Shown here piece by piece: positions 28,945 to 38,450 of a stretch of 64,000 bases of DNA. Origin of the DNA: Neorhizobium galegae bv. orientalis str. HAMBI 540 (GTDB lineage: Bacteria > Pseudomonadota > Alphaproteobacteria > Rhizobiales > Rhizobiaceae); contig NZ_HG938353.1 of NCBI RefSeq assembly GCF_000731315.1, positions 2,852,001 through 2,916,000 of the forward strand, read 5' to 3'. Made by a program: the position numbers and the translations under genes. The notes beneath the pieces are model-generated. The model had not been told where the DNA came from and made no database searches. It saw nothing but the letters and a program-made list of their open reading frames with translations. Positions within the stretch are counted from its first letter, which is position 1; every line of letters begins with the position of its first letter.

Positions 28945-29721
28945 ATGCAACTCGATTTGAACGGCAAGACGGCATTGATCACGGGCGGCTCCAAAGGCAT
29001 CGGCCTTGCCTGCGCCCAATCTCTCCTGTCCGAAGGCGCACGCGTCGTCATCTGTTCGCGTTCCCAGGAAAATATCGATACGGCTCTGGCAAAACTGCCC
29101 GGCGCAATCGGCTTTGCGGCGGATCTGATATCCGAAAACGAAGCGCTGTCGCTTGTCGACAAGATCGAAGCTGACGTGGGAGCGCTGGATATTCTCGTCA
29201 ACTGCGCGGGAGCTGCGCGCCGCACGCCACCCCAGGACCTCAGCCCGGCCCACTGGCGTGCCGCGATGGACGCCAAATATTTCTCCTACATCAACGTCAT
29301 AGACCCCGTGGTCAAACGAATGGCGGCCCGCCGGGCGGGTGTGATCGTCAATGTCATCGGCGGCGGCGGCAAGGTCGCATCACCGATCCACCTTCCGGGC
29401 GGGGCCGCCAACGCGGCGCTGATGCTGGCGACCGTCGGCCTTGCAAACGCCTATGCCGCCAGCGGGTTGCGGATCGTCGGCATCAATCCCGGCAATACCG
29501 AAACGGAACGGGTAACCGAGGGCCTTCGGGCAGAGGCGGCACTCCACGGCATTAGCGAACAGGCGGCGCTCGAAAAGCTGGTCCAGCGCATCCCCCTCGG
29601 CCGCATGGCGACGCCCGAGGAGATCGCCAACGTCGTCACCTTCCTGAGTTCGTCGAAGGCAAGCTACGTCACCGGTGTCGTGATCGGCATGGATGGCGCC
29701 CTCAACCCGATCGTCGTCTGA
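28945..29721 (+). CDS. SDR-family protein lacking the canonical YxxxK
   Basis: 258 residues with a normal cofactor loop TGGSKGIGLACA, VNCAGAA and a standard C-terminal segment PLGRMATPEEIANVVTFLSS. The catalytic region reads IVNVIGGGGKVASPIHLPGG then AANAALMLATVG, where most SDRs have Ser...Tyr-x-x-x-Lys. The Tyr and Lys positions are Gly and Asn/Ala. Substrate unknown; it may be a divergent subgroup or a non-catalytic binding protein. AGGAAAG precedes the ATG. Confidence 0.85.
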   Translation: MQLDLNGKTALITGGSKGIGLACAQSLLSEGARVVICSRSQENIDTALAKLPGAIGFAADLISENEALSLVDKIEADVGALDILVNCAGAARRTPPQDLSPAHWRAAMDAKYFSYINVIDPVVKRMAARRAGVIVNVIGGGGKVASPIHLPGGAANAALMLATVGLANAYAASGLRIVGINPGNTETERVTEGLRAEAALHGISEQAALEKLVQRIPLGRMATPEEIANVVTFLSSSKASYVTGVVIGMDGALNPIVV

Positions 29722-29842
29722 CGGAACCTCTCCGACTCCGGCCGGCGTACACCGGTGGGCTGAGGGTCACGTCGATGGGCTGCGACCGCGATGCCTTCCA
29801 CTCACTTCCCTATTTCAGCCATTAGAGATGCAGGTCGATAAC

Positions 29843-30910
29843 ATGAGCAATTCCGAGTTCCTCTGGTATATCCCGAACGATGTCAAAGCCGGCCATCGCG
29901 GCGATTCCTCAACCGAGAACCACAACAGCCTGGAGACGCTGACCAGCCACGCCAAGGCGCTGGAGGAGCACGGCTGGAAGGGCGCGCTCGTCGGTACCGG
30001 CTGGGGCCGGCCGGATACGTTCACCATCGCGACCGCCCTTGTCGCCCGCACCACCACCTTCGAGCCGCTGATCGCCATCCGCCCGGGTTATTGGCGGCCG
30101 GCGAACTTCGCCTCGGCCGCGGCCACGCTCGACCACCTGAGCGGCGGCCGGGTGCGGGTCAACATCGTCTCGGGCCAGGATAACCTCGCCGCCTATGGCG
30201 ACAGCGAGGGCGATCAGGCGCATCGTTATGCCCGTACAAAGGAATTCATGCGGCTGGTCCGCCGGCTGTGGACCGAGGAGAACGTCACGTTCAAGGGCGA
30301 ACATTTCCAGGTCACCGGTTCCACGATCGAGCCTCGCCTCCAACCCCGCGACGATCGCAAGCACCCGAAACTCTATTTCGGCGGCGCTTCCGACGCCGCC
30401 GAGCGGGTAGCCGCGACGGAAGCCGATATCCAGCTCTTCTGGGGCGAACCGCTCGATGGCGTGCGGGAAAGGATCGAACGGCTGAAGGCGCTGAGCAGGC
30501 AGCTCGACCGCGACCTTCCTCCGCTTCAATTCGGGCTTCGGATCACCACCCTCGTCCGCGACACGACCGAACAGGCCTGGGCCGATGCCGAGGCGAAGGT
30601 CGCCGAGATGGCCAAGGGCAAGGCCGGCAACTGGAACGACCACGGAAAGCCGGTCGCCGTTGGCCAGCGGCGGCTGCTCGAACTGCACGAGCGCGGCGAT
30701 GTCCTCGACGACAACCTCTACACGGCGCCCGGCAAATTCGGCGGCGGCGGCGCCGGCACCACCTGGCTCGTCGGCTCGGCCGAGGACGTCGCCCGTTCGC
30801 TGCGCAAATACGAGGATCTCGGCATCACCCATTTCGTGCTCTCCGACACGCCTTATCTCCAGGAGATCAAGCGGCAGGGCGACCAGCTGCTTCCGCTTTT
30901 GCACCGCTGA
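29843..30910 (+). CDS. FMN-dependent luciferase-like monooxygenase (SsuD-like)
   Basis: 355 residues, TIM-barrel flavin monooxygenase. MSNSEFLWYIPNDVKAGHRG, TGWGRPDTFTIATALVA, RPGYWRPANFASAAATLDHL, GRVRVNIVSGQD and PKLYFGGASDAAERVAATEA match alkanesulfonate monooxygenases. It needs FMNH2 from a separate reductase not found nearby. An in-frame ATG at 29828 is an alternative start. No ssuABC transporter follows, so the substrate is open. Confidence 0.85.
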   Translation: MSNSEFLWYIPNDVKAGHRGDSSTENHNSLETLTSHAKALEEHGWKGALVGTGWGRPDTFTIATALVARTTTFEPLIAIRPGYWRPANFASAAATLDHLSGGRVRVNIVSGQDNLAAYGDSEGDQAHRYARTKEFMRLVRRLWTEENVTFKGEHFQVTGSTIEPRLQPRDDRKHPKLYFGGASDAAERVAATEADIQLFWGEPLDGVRERIERLKALSRQLDRDLPPLQFGLRITTLVRDTTEQAWADAEAKVAEMAKGKAGNWNDHGKPVAVGQRRLLELHERGDVLDDNLYTAPGKFGGGGAGTTWLVGSAEDVARSLRKYEDLGITHFVLSDTPYLQEIKRQGDQLLPLLHR

Positions 30911-31309
30911 CGCGAAACGCCGGTTTATTGCGGAACCGGTCGGTCTCTCCTCCGCCGTCAGGCCTCCAGACCAGCGTTATCTCACCGAAGACGACGGGCA
31001 TTCTTCGACTGAACCGCCGTCGTCACTTCACCGACGGCCAAAGAAAGCAACAACTCCGGAGCCATCATCCCCGAGCTTTTTTGATGTGCGCGGGGCAGGC
31101 ACGCACGCTTCTGAAGGTGGCAAGACAATTTCCGTGCGTCCCGGTCATACCTTTGGATAGGGGGAACAGTCCCCTTGTCCAATAGTCTCACCGCCTGCCT
31201 CGGCGTTAAAATTCTGATCATTGATACGAGCAGAGGGGCATCCTCCAGTCGCCCCCTTCGATGTCGCGCCGACCGAGATCAAGCACACTTGCAGTGAAGG
31301 AGACTTAGG
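30911..31309. other. Intergenic, about 400 bases, little structure
   Basis: A short hairpin CCGGTT / AACCGG at 30920-30939 may end the monooxygenase transcript; it has no T run. The rest holds short open frames with no ribosome sites or coding character. The promoter of the AraC-type gene should lie just before 31310. I see no RNA gene. Confidence 0.5.
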
Positions 31310-31861
31310 ATGCACTCCCAACAGCCCGCGAAGGCACAGTCCGCCACCCCCTCGACAAGGCGCGACGACGTTTCAAGGTTTTGGGCGTCCGAGATCGACC
31401 TTGAAGGACTTGTCAGCAGGCCGGCAATGGGCGATCCGGACCACTTCGGATCCGATCCGGCGCTCCGCCAGATCGCCGCCGGCGGCCTCACTCCCTGGCA
31501 GATGCGCAATGTGCAGACCTATGTCGACATGTATCTCCGCTCGACGGTCCGCATCGAGGCCCTGGCAACTCTCTGCAACGTGAGCAGCGGCCACTTCCAG
31601 CGGGCCTTCAAAGCAAGCCTTGGCGAGACACCGCACAAATACGTCACCCGCATGCGCATGGAAACGGCCTGCCGGATGATGACCGACACCAACGAACCGC
31701 TCTGCCAGATCGCCCTGGAATGCGGCATGACCGACCAGGCGCATCTCACCAACAGTTTCCGCCGCCTGTACGGAATTGCCCCGAATGCATGGCGAAAACA
31801 GATGCTGCGTGAAAGGCCCGGACAGGTCAGCCGCGAGCCCGTCACTATCCCCCTGAACTGA
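31310..31861 (+). CDS. AraC-family transcription regulator (short)
   Basis: 183 residues. The C-terminal 100 residues form the double helix-turn-helix: IEALATLCNVSSGHFQRAFK and ICQIALECGMTDQAHLTNSF-like second helix (here LCQIALECGMTDQAHLTNSF), followed by RRLYGIAPNAWRK. The N-terminal part is short and has no ligand-binding cupin domain. AAGGAG precedes the ATG. Targets unknown; the autotransporter downstream, 365 bases away, is one possibility. Confidence 0.88.
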   Translation: MHSQQPAKAQSATPSTRRDDVSRFWASEIDLEGLVSRPAMGDPDHFGSDPALRQIAAGGLTPWQMRNVQTYVDMYLRSTVRIEALATLCNVSSGHFQRAFKASLGETPHKYVTRMRMETACRMMTDTNEPLCQIALECGMTDQAHLTNSFRRLYGIAPNAWRKQMLRERPGQVSREPVTIPLN

Positions 31862-32226
31862 CCGAAATCATTCGAATCTGCGGCGGCATGGCTGCCAAGA
31901 CCGATCGGCCATCGCCCTGGCTGATGACAACCTCCGCGACCATACGGCAAGCCAACGCCGGTCACAGCTTTGCTGTGCCGATAGCTGCCGACCGGCACAA
32001 TCATAGCCCCCCGAAGACCACCGCAACCTGCGGCAAGTGGCCGATGACTGCCGCAAAACCATAAGCGGTCCTCCTAGTGGATAATTAACGCCCTTCCTTC
32101 AGGACCCCCCTTTTTTGAGGGGTAAATCATAATTTCTTAACATTTGTCTTTTCTTATCAAGCAGATGCGAATCTTGATCAAATTATCCGCAATCAATTTT
32201 TGAGTGTATTTTACGGGGGCTACATT
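31862..32226. other. Promoter region of the autotransporter gene
   Basis: The first 240 bases are GC-rich with no coding sign. From about 32090 the sequence turns AT-rich. CCCC-TTTTTTGA-GGGG (32104-32122) may form a small hairpin. An inverted repeat ATCAAG (32156-32161), 11 bases, CTTGAT (32173-32178) lies about 50 bases before the start codon and could be an operator. Confidence 0.45.
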
Positions 32227-34827
32227 ATGCGGACTGGCTGTGGGTTTCACGGAACCAGGAAACAGACCCTGCTTTCGGGTGTCTGCGGGACGGCGCTCCT
32301 TCTGGGCTTCTGCCTCGCAATGCCGGTTGCGGCCCACGCTGTTGACTGGCACGGGTTGACGAGCAGTGACTGGACGGACGGGAGCAACTGGGCAGGCGGC
32401 AGTGCGCCCGGCGTTGGCCAGGTCGCCAACATCAGCACCGGGGGTGCACCCGGGGTTACACCCGTCGTCCTCGGCGTCACAGGGCCGGCCAACGTTACGG
32501 TCGGGACGGTAACCGTTGGACAGGGGGGACCAGTGCCCGGCATCCTGACGATCCAGAATGGCAGCACCCTGACTAGCACTGGTACTTCCCGGCTGGGCGG
32601 AGCAGGGGGAACCACCGGTATCGCCACCATCACCGGACCAGGATCACAATGGACTGCAACAGGCACTTTTTATATCGGATTTCTTAGTAGGGGCATCCTC
32701 AACATTGGGAATGGCGGGCAATTCAACGCGGTCACCACAGTCCTAGGTAACATCGCCGGCTCTTCCGGCACACTCAATATCAGCAGCGGCGGGATACTGC
32801 AGACCCAATCCTTTCGGGGCGGTGCCGGCACCAGACAGGCCAATTTCGACGACGGCATTCTGCGCGCGACGGCCGCCAACGCGACCTTCATAAGCCTATT
32901 TTCCGGCACCGAACTCAACCTTCTCGCCGGCGGGCTGACGATCGATACCGCCGGCTTTGCCGTGGGAACCGACGCGGCGTCGGGCTTCAGTGGCATCGGC
33001 GGCCTGACCGTCACCGGGGGCGGCATTTTCAACCTGCAGGCAAACAGCATCTACTCGGGCGAGACGCAGATCGACTTCGGCAGCAGCCTCGCCCTGACCG
33101 GCGCCGGCGCCGTCGCAAATTCCAGCCGGGTTGTGGCAGACGGCGCCTTTAACGTTTCGGCAGCCACGGCTCCGGCCATCCAGAGCCTGGCCGGTAGCGG
33201 CACCGTGGTGCTTGGGGCGCAAACCCTGACGATCACCAATGGCAACGACACGTTCGCCGGCGTCATCGGCGGCACGGGCGGTCTGACGGTCACCGGCGGC
33301 AGCCAGACGCTTTCGGGCGTCAACACCTATACCGGCGTGACGACGGTGAGCGGTGGCCGGCTGGCCGTCAACGGCTCGATCACCAGCCCGGTCGCAACCT
33401 CTGGGGCCGGCATTCTCGGCGGCACCGGCACGATCTTCGGCGATGTGACCAATGCCGGCGTGGTGGCGCCCGGCAATTCGATCGGCACGCTGACCATCGC
33501 CGGCAACTACACCGGCACGGGCGGCACGCTGGAAGTCGAGGCCGTGCTCGGCGGGGATGCCTCGCCGACCGACCTCCTCGTGGTGACTGGCAATACCGCA
33601 GGCACCACGAACGTCAAGGTTATCAACCTCGGCGGCGGTGGCGCGCAAACCGCCGAGGGCATCAAGATCGTCGATGTCGGGGGCACGTCCGCCGGCTCAT
33701 TTTCGCTGCTCGGCGACTATGTGTTCGAGGGGGATCAGGCCGTGGTCGGCGGAGCCTATGCCTATCGGCTCTACCAGGGCGCGGTCAGCACGCCTGCCGA
33801 CGGCGACTGGTATCTGCGTTCGGCCCTGCTCAATCCCGCAGGCGCCGCGATCGGCGTGGTCTATGCGCCGGGCGTGCCGCTCTACGAGAGCTATGCCGGC
33901 GTGCTGCAGAGCCTCAACGAATTCGGCACGCTGCGCCAGCGCACCGGCGGGCGGACGATTGACGAGCCGCAGGCCGAGAACGATCCCGCCAAGGCGATCT
34001 GGACCCGCATCGACGGCACGCATGCGCATTTCAATCCGAGGACGTCGACGACCGGCACCGAATACGATGTGGACACCTGGACGATGCAGGCGGGCCTCGA
34101 CGGAATGCTGCGTGAAAGCGCCGCCGGCTCGCTGATCGGTGGCGTCAGTTTTCACTTCGATACGGCCTCTGCGGACGTCTCCTCGCGCTTCGGCAAGGGC
34201 AACATCGATACGACGGGCTATGGTTTCGACGGCACCTTGACCTGGTATGGCAATAGCGGCTTCTATGTCGACAGTCAGGCTGCCTTGACCTGGTATGACA
34301 GCGACCTCAGATCCTCGACCCTTAACGCCACGCTCGCCAACGGCAACGATGGCTTCGGTTATGGCCTGAGCGTGGAAGCCGGACAGAAGATCGCCCTGAC
34401 GCGCCAGTGGTCGCTGACACCGCAGGCGCAACTGGCCTATTCCTCCGTGCGCTTCGACCGTTTCACCGACGCCTATGGCGCCGTCGTCTCGCTGGACGAT
34501 GCCGACAGCCTGACCGGCCGCCTCGGCATCTCGGCCGATTACGATAGCGACTGGAAGGACGCCACCGGACAGATCAGCCGCGCGAAGTTCTACGGCATCG
34601 CCAATCTCTATTACGACTTTCTCGACGGCTCGAACGCCGATGTCTCCGGGGTCAGCGTCGCCAGCGAAAACCGATCACTCTGGGGCGGCCTCAGCCTGGG
34701 CGGCTCGCGCAGCTGGTCCGACGACCGATATGCTGTCTACGCGGAAGCCTTCGCTCGTACCAGCCTCAAGGACTTCGGCGGTAGCAACGCCATCGGCGCC
34801 AAAGTCGGGTTCAGCGTGAAGTGGTAG
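32227..34827 (+). CDS. Type V autotransporter with beta-helix passenger
   Basis: 866 residues. Signal peptide LLSGVCGTALLLGFCLAMPV with cut near AHA|VD (residue 38). The passenger (about 39-580) is Gly, Thr, Ser and Asn rich with repeated short strands and the autotransporter-associated strand pattern (LGGTGTIFGDVTNAGVVAPG, NSIGTLTIAGNY). The C-terminal about 270 residues form the outer-membrane barrel, from IWTRIDGTHAHF to the final AKVGFSVKW. It is secreted to the cell surface, and its role is probably adhesion or surface structure. No protease motif seen. Confidence 0.9.
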   Translation: MRTGCGFHGTRKQTLLSGVCGTALLLGFCLAMPVAAHAVDWHGLTSSDWTDGSNWAGGSAPGVGQVANISTGGAPGVTPVVLGVTGPANVTVGTVTVGQGGPVPGILTIQNGSTLTSTGTSRLGGAGGTTGIATITGPGSQWTATGTFYIGFLSRGILNIGNGGQFNAVTTVLGNIAGSSGTLNISSGGILQTQSFRGGAGTRQANFDDGILRATAANATFISLFSGTELNLLAGGLTIDTAGFAVGTDAASGFSGIGGLTVTGGGIFNLQANSIYSGETQIDFGSSLALTGAGAVANSSRVVADGAFNVSAATAPAIQSLAGSGTVVLGAQTLTITNGNDTFAGVIGGTGGLTVTGGSQTLSGVNTYTGVTTVSGGRLAVNGSITSPVATSGAGILGGTGTIFGDVTNAGVVAPGNSIGTLTIAGNYTGTGGTLEVEAVLGGDASPTDLLVVTGNTAGTTNVKVINLGGGGAQTAEGIKIVDVGGTSAGSFSLLGDYVFEGDQAVVGGAYAYRLYQGAVSTPADGDWYLRSALLNPAGAAIGVVYAPGVPLYESYAGVLQSLNEFGTLRQRTGGRTIDEPQAENDPAKAIWTRIDGTHAHFNPRTSTTGTEYDVDTWTMQAGLDGMLRESAAGSLIGGVSFHFDTASADVSSRFGKGNIDTTGYGFDGTLTWYGNSGFYVDSQAALTWYDSDLRSSTLNATLANGNDGFGYGLSVEAGQKIALTRQWSLTPQAQLAYSSVRFDRFTDAYGAVVSLDDADSLTGRLGISADYDSDWKDATGQISRAKFYGIANLYYDFLDGSNADVSGVSVASENRSLWGGLSLGGSRSWSDDRYAVYAEAFARTSLKDFGGSNAIGAKVGFSVKW

Positions 34828-34883
34828 TGTGATAGGTCCTGTCTCGACCGGGGTGGCAGCATCCCCCATCACAGGAGAATATC

Positions 34884-35102
34884 ATGGCCCAGGAACATCT
34901 GGATGCGGTAGAAGCGGCAATCGAAAACCTCGTGAAGCGCAGGCGCGAGCTCGTCGCCGCCCTTGTCTCCAGCATCACGCAGACCCAGACTGACGAACTT
35001 TTGCGGGCGCAAAGCGCCCTGGAAGCGCTCTACCGTGCAAAGGCTGACGAACAGCAGCGGATGCCCTCCATCCAGGAAACCGGCGGCATCAAGGAAATCT
35101 GA
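34884..35102 (+). CDS. Small coiled-coil protein (72 aa)
   Basis: MAQEHLDAVEAAIENLVKRR followed by heptad-like helical sequence (LRAQSALEALYRAKADEQQR). AGGAG sits 6 bases before the ATG. Soluble, no known family. It follows the autotransporter by 56 bases and may share its transcript. Confidence 0.6.
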   Translation: MAQEHLDAVEAAIENLVKRRRELVAALVSSITQTQTDELLRAQSALEALYRAKADEQQRMPSIQETGGIKEI

Positions 35103-35275
35103 ACCAATGCATGCTCTGCGCCAACGGCATCGGCGATAGGCCTCCCAAGCCAGTGATCCGGTTGACCGTGGCGATCAAATTCTTCGTACCCTGTTAAAAT
35201 ACCATAGGATTTATTCACCAGGTATTTCACGGAATATCTCAAAGATAGAGACCACCGCAAAAGCTCCGCCAACCG

Positions 35276-36034
35276 ATGACCCCGTATTCCCGTTTTCGCC
35301 AAGCTTTAGTCATACCGCATATCAAGACGGCAATGCTCCGCACCCTCGCGGCTGCGATTGGAGCGATCGCGATTGTTTGGGTATTGAGCCTGCTTGTTCC
35401 CCAACGTCCGTTCTGGGTGGAACTGACAGCCGTGGCGTTGATAGCGGCGGCTGTTACATTTCCGCTTCAACTGGCGCTTTATCTGCGTAACGAAGCGCTT
35501 CGTAATACCCAAGAAGAACTTCGGCATGCGCTCGGTCGTGCCCCCGTCACAGGCACGATGCGCGCCGGCGAATTTGCGAATTCGGTCGAGCATGCGATAG
35601 AACGCAGGCGCATAAGCAGCACGGAAAGCTCCGATGGCGTCTTGCTCGTTCTCAGGATTGATGATTTCGATGCGATCGATCGCCGTTACGGTCCACAATG
35701 GGCTGATACGCTGCTTCAATCGATGGTCCGGATCATATATTCTTCCGTGCGCCATGGCGATCTTGTCGCCCGCCTTGCCTCAGACGAACTCGGCATCTAT
35801 CTGCCCGGCACGACACTGGAAAATGCCGGCAACATCTGCGAGCGTATCCGCAGGCAGGTAAAGGAAACCACGTTCACAGCCGGACAGGAGCGCCAGATAT
35901 CGGTGACGGTGCGGCTTGGCGGCACCAGGGTCGAGCACCAAACCGACTTTCAGGCGCTGCGTGAGGCTGCCAACCAGGCCGCCATCGCGGAGGAAGAAGC
36001 CGGCTCACCCCTATTCCGGGAGCGGTTCTCTTGA
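35276..36034 (+). CDS. Membrane protein with degenerate GGDEF domain
   Basis: 252 residues: two membrane helices (about 21-42 and 47-70), then a GGDEF-type domain. The substrate-binding part LRIDDFDAIDRRYG is normal, but the active-site loop reads ARLASDELGIYLPG, so ASDEL (168-172) replaces GGDEF. It probably does not make cyclic di-GMP and may act as a sensor or binding protein. It is convergent with the polysaccharide locus, whose nearest gene ends 60 bases away. Cyclic di-GMP control of exopolysaccharide makes the placement suggestive. Confidence 0.8.
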   Translation: MTPYSRFRQALVIPHIKTAMLRTLAAAIGAIAIVWVLSLLVPQRPFWVELTAVALIAAAVTFPLQLALYLRNEALRNTQEELRHALGRAPVTGTMRAGEFANSVEHAIERRRISSTESSDGVLLVLRIDDFDAIDRRYGPQWADTLLQSMVRIIYSSVRHGDLVARLASDELGIYLPGTTLENAGNICERIRRQVKETTFTAGQERQISVTVRLGGTRVEHQTDFQALREAANQAAIAEEEAGSPLFRERFS

Positions 36035-36094
36035 ACGGGAAACTCTAGCGGCTGCCGCGCATATCCGGTCTTCCGATCATAAGGTCGAATTTTC

Positions 36095-37219
36095 CTATCT
36101 CGCGTCACCGTTTCCCGTTTTCGTGGCCGCGACGCCGGCCGGGCTTAAGGCGCCGCAACGCCAGACGCTATAGACCGGTTGGGTGTCCCAGTCATAATAT
36201 AAGGCCGCTCTCAGCCTTCCTTCGTCCATCAGCTCTTCAAAGCTGCGGCGCACCGCACGAACCGCCACTTCCCGTTGGCGATCGTCGACCGGGCAGGAAA
36301 GTGCGGTGTTGGCAATGCCCCATTCGGTCACCCAGCACGGCTTGCCCTCCCCTTCAGGCCGGCAGAAGTTGAGAAGCTTTCTGACATAGCGTGTCAGCGC
36401 CGCATCGTCCTTGCGTCCCGGATAGAGATGAATTCCATAGCCATCGACCAGCGCGTCGATACCCCGCTCTCGCAGGAGTGAAATGAATTCACCGGGGTCG
36501 AGCCGTTCCATGCCCCGGCTATCGGCCTCGCCGGTGCCCACATCGGAAAGTCCGGCCGAAATCAGCAGCGCATCGCGGCTGTGGACCGTCGCTCGCAACT
36601 CCTCCCGCGTAATGCCAACGGCACCGACATAGGCGTCAAGCCCGCGCCCGAAGGCCGTGCGGTCTGCGACTTCTGAAACGTTGCGCGGCGTCCGTCGCCC
36701 GGGCTTTTCGTAGACGACAAGGTCGCCGTTGTAGGCGCTGTAGTTTATCTCGTTTCCGGGCTCGACGGCGTCGATGCGAATGCCCATGCCGTCGATGCGG
36801 CGAAGAGCCGAGCGCAACCGCGACCGGTATAGGTCGAGGTCGAGATCCGAAAGCCGCTGAACATCCCAGATGCGGCCGAAACCGGTGCGGGGACGCGCCC
36901 CCGGGGGATAATAATCCTTGTTGCCGAGCTGGATCTCGAGAAGGACTTTCAGCCCCAGCCGGTCCGCGATTTCGAGCGCATCGATGCTCCTGTCCACCGG
37001 CATCGACAGCGAAAGCCGGACATGGGTGATGCCGCTCGCCGCGATTTCCTTCAGGATGCGCTCCTGGTCGGCACGAGAAAGCCAGGCGAGGTTTACGCGG
37101 TTGACGCCGATGCGATCGGTAGGCAGATCGCGCGAGCCCGCCGGCGGCACCTGGGCAAACGCCCAAAACACCGCCAACGCGCAGGCAAGGATCGCGCGCA
37201 TCCGCACCGCCGCCTTCAT
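36095..37219 (-). CDS. Secreted clan GH-A glycoside hydrolase-like protein
   Basis: About 374 residues. N-terminal signal peptide (MRAILACALAVFWAFAQVPP). TIM-barrel hydrolase with the two clan-A carboxylates in place: acid/base Glu in AVEPGNEINYS and nucleophile Glu in CWVTEWGIAN. It probably cleaves the polymer made by this locus, either to set its length or to release it. Start at 37219 is 4 bases after the pyruvyltransferase stop; upstream in-frame ATG at 37249 would overlap. Last gene of the leftward operon; position fits an ExpA6-like gene in the exp order, which I cannot confirm. Confidence 0.75.
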   Translation of the reverse strand: MKAAVRMRAILACALAVFWAFAQVPPAGSRDLPTDRIGVNRVNLAWLSRADQERILKEIAASGITHVRLSLSMPVDRSIDALEIADRLGLKVLLEIQLGNKDYYPPGARPRTGFGRIWDVQRLSDLDLDLYRSRLRSALRRIDGMGIRIDAVEPGNEINYSAYNGDLVVYEKPGRRTPRNVSEVADRTAFGRGLDAYVGAVGITREELRATVHSRDALLISAGLSDVGTGEADSRGMERLDPGEFISLLRERGIDALVDGYGIHLYPGRKDDAALTRYVRKLLNFCRPEGEGKPCWVTEWGIANTALSCPVDDRQREVAVRAVRRSFEELMDEGRLRAALYYDWDTQPVYSVWRCGALSPAGVAATKTGNGDAR

Positions 37220-37223
37220 CCGC

Positions 37224-38396
37224 TCAAAGTCCGATCTGCCCCAGAGCACTGCGGAAATTCGCCTCGCAAGCGGAATAGCGGTCGATCACGGCTTGCGTGT
37301 CGATCTTGCCGAGGAAGTTGGCGAGATAGGCGCGCTTGTCCGTCTCCCTGTTCCAGGTGGAGGCCTCGATATAAGGGAAGCCGATGAATTCCAGCATCTC
37401 CCGCATCCGGTCGTCGACGGCGATCATCAGGGCGGGCGTGCCGGCCTGCATGCCGATGATGCAGCCATGGAAGCGGCGGCCGAAGCAGAGATCTCGCTCC
37501 GACATCGCCCCGCGCCACTGGTTCGTATCGAAATAGACCAGCAACTCGTATTTCCGCTGCCATTTCTCCGAATGCTTGTATTCCGTGCCCCCGGTGATGC
37601 GCGCACTCGACCGGTCATAGGCGATGTCAGTGTCGCTGCCGGTCAGCGAAAGGTTGTAGGCAACGAGTTCGTCCTGGACAACATAGCTTGCGACGCTGTC
37701 GGGCTTGAGCAATGCATGGGCGTCGACAATGGTATCGGCAACGCTGCCAAGATAGCCGCCGAAGGCAATCTTCTGGGCCTCCGCCAGCGCCGGGTTGGCG
37801 AGCGCGGTCAGCGAACGTTTCATATCGTTCGGCGAGAAATAGAGTGACGGGCAGCCCGTCGGCTTGACGAACTTCATCCCCTGCTCCCGCAGGAATTCGG
37901 CGGTGAAGTAACCTCGCGTGAGGAAGAAACTTTCCTTGTTCCGCAACACGTCCAGGAACTTGAGCGTACCGGCCGGCAGTTGATCCTTGAGACCCTCCTT
38001 GCGCTGGATGCCGATGCCCATCACCACGACCGGCATCGTCAGCTTCGCGAAGATTTCCGCCTCCAGATCGGCGGAATAGCCGGGCCGCAGCAGATTGGCG
38101 GAGGCGAAGACGCACAGATCGAACTCGCGGTTCACCTGCTCGAAAATCTCGTTCGAGTCCCGATTGTTGGCCAGATGCCAGAACGGCAGATAGGTGACGT
38201 TATGACCGCGCAGGCTCTCGGCCGCTCCCTCACCGATCAGGTAGTTACCGGTATTGGCGATCTTCCTGACCTGCGCGATCAGATCCTTTTTTGTCCTCGT
38301 CTCGTCGAAATAGGGCCGATGGATAACGGTCGTGCCGGAGACGTCCGCAATCGTCCGCTGCAGATAGGAGGGAATGCCCGTAAGCAAAATACGCAT
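37224..38396 (-). CDS. Polysaccharide pyruvyltransferase-family protein, copy 2
   Basis: 390 residues. MRILLTGIPSYLQRTIADVS, IANTGNYLIGEGAAESLRGH, VMGIGIQRKE, CFGRRFHGCIIGMQAGTPAL (the conserved R-x-H-G step) and AVDDRMREML are family features. It would add pyruvyl ketals to sugar residues; galactoglucan is known to be pyruvylated. It is a clear paralogue of the gene just upstream: both share SNTGNYLIGEGA-like, FGRRFHG and VDDRMREML segments. Confidence 0.8.
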   Translation of the reverse strand: MRILLTGIPSYLQRTIADVSGTTVIHRPYFDETRTKKDLIAQVRKIANTGNYLIGEGAAESLRGHNVTYLPFWHLANNRDSNEIFEQVNREFDLCVFASANLLRPGYSADLEAEIFAKLTMPVVVMGIGIQRKEGLKDQLPAGTLKFLDVLRNKESFFLTRGYFTAEFLREQGMKFVKPTGCPSLYFSPNDMKRSLTALANPALAEAQKIAFGGYLGSVADTIVDAHALLKPDSVASYVVQDELVAYNLSLTGSDTDIAYDRSSARITGGTEYKHSEKWQRKYELLVYFDTNQWRGAMSERDLCFGRRFHGCIIGMQAGTPALMIAVDDRMREMLEFIGFPYIEASTWNRETDKRAYLANFLGKIDTQAVIDRYSACEANFRSALGQIGL

Positions 38397-38450
38397 GACT
38401 GTCCTCTGAACCGAAGGGTGATGGCCCGCGGGCCCCTGGATAGGGCCTCG

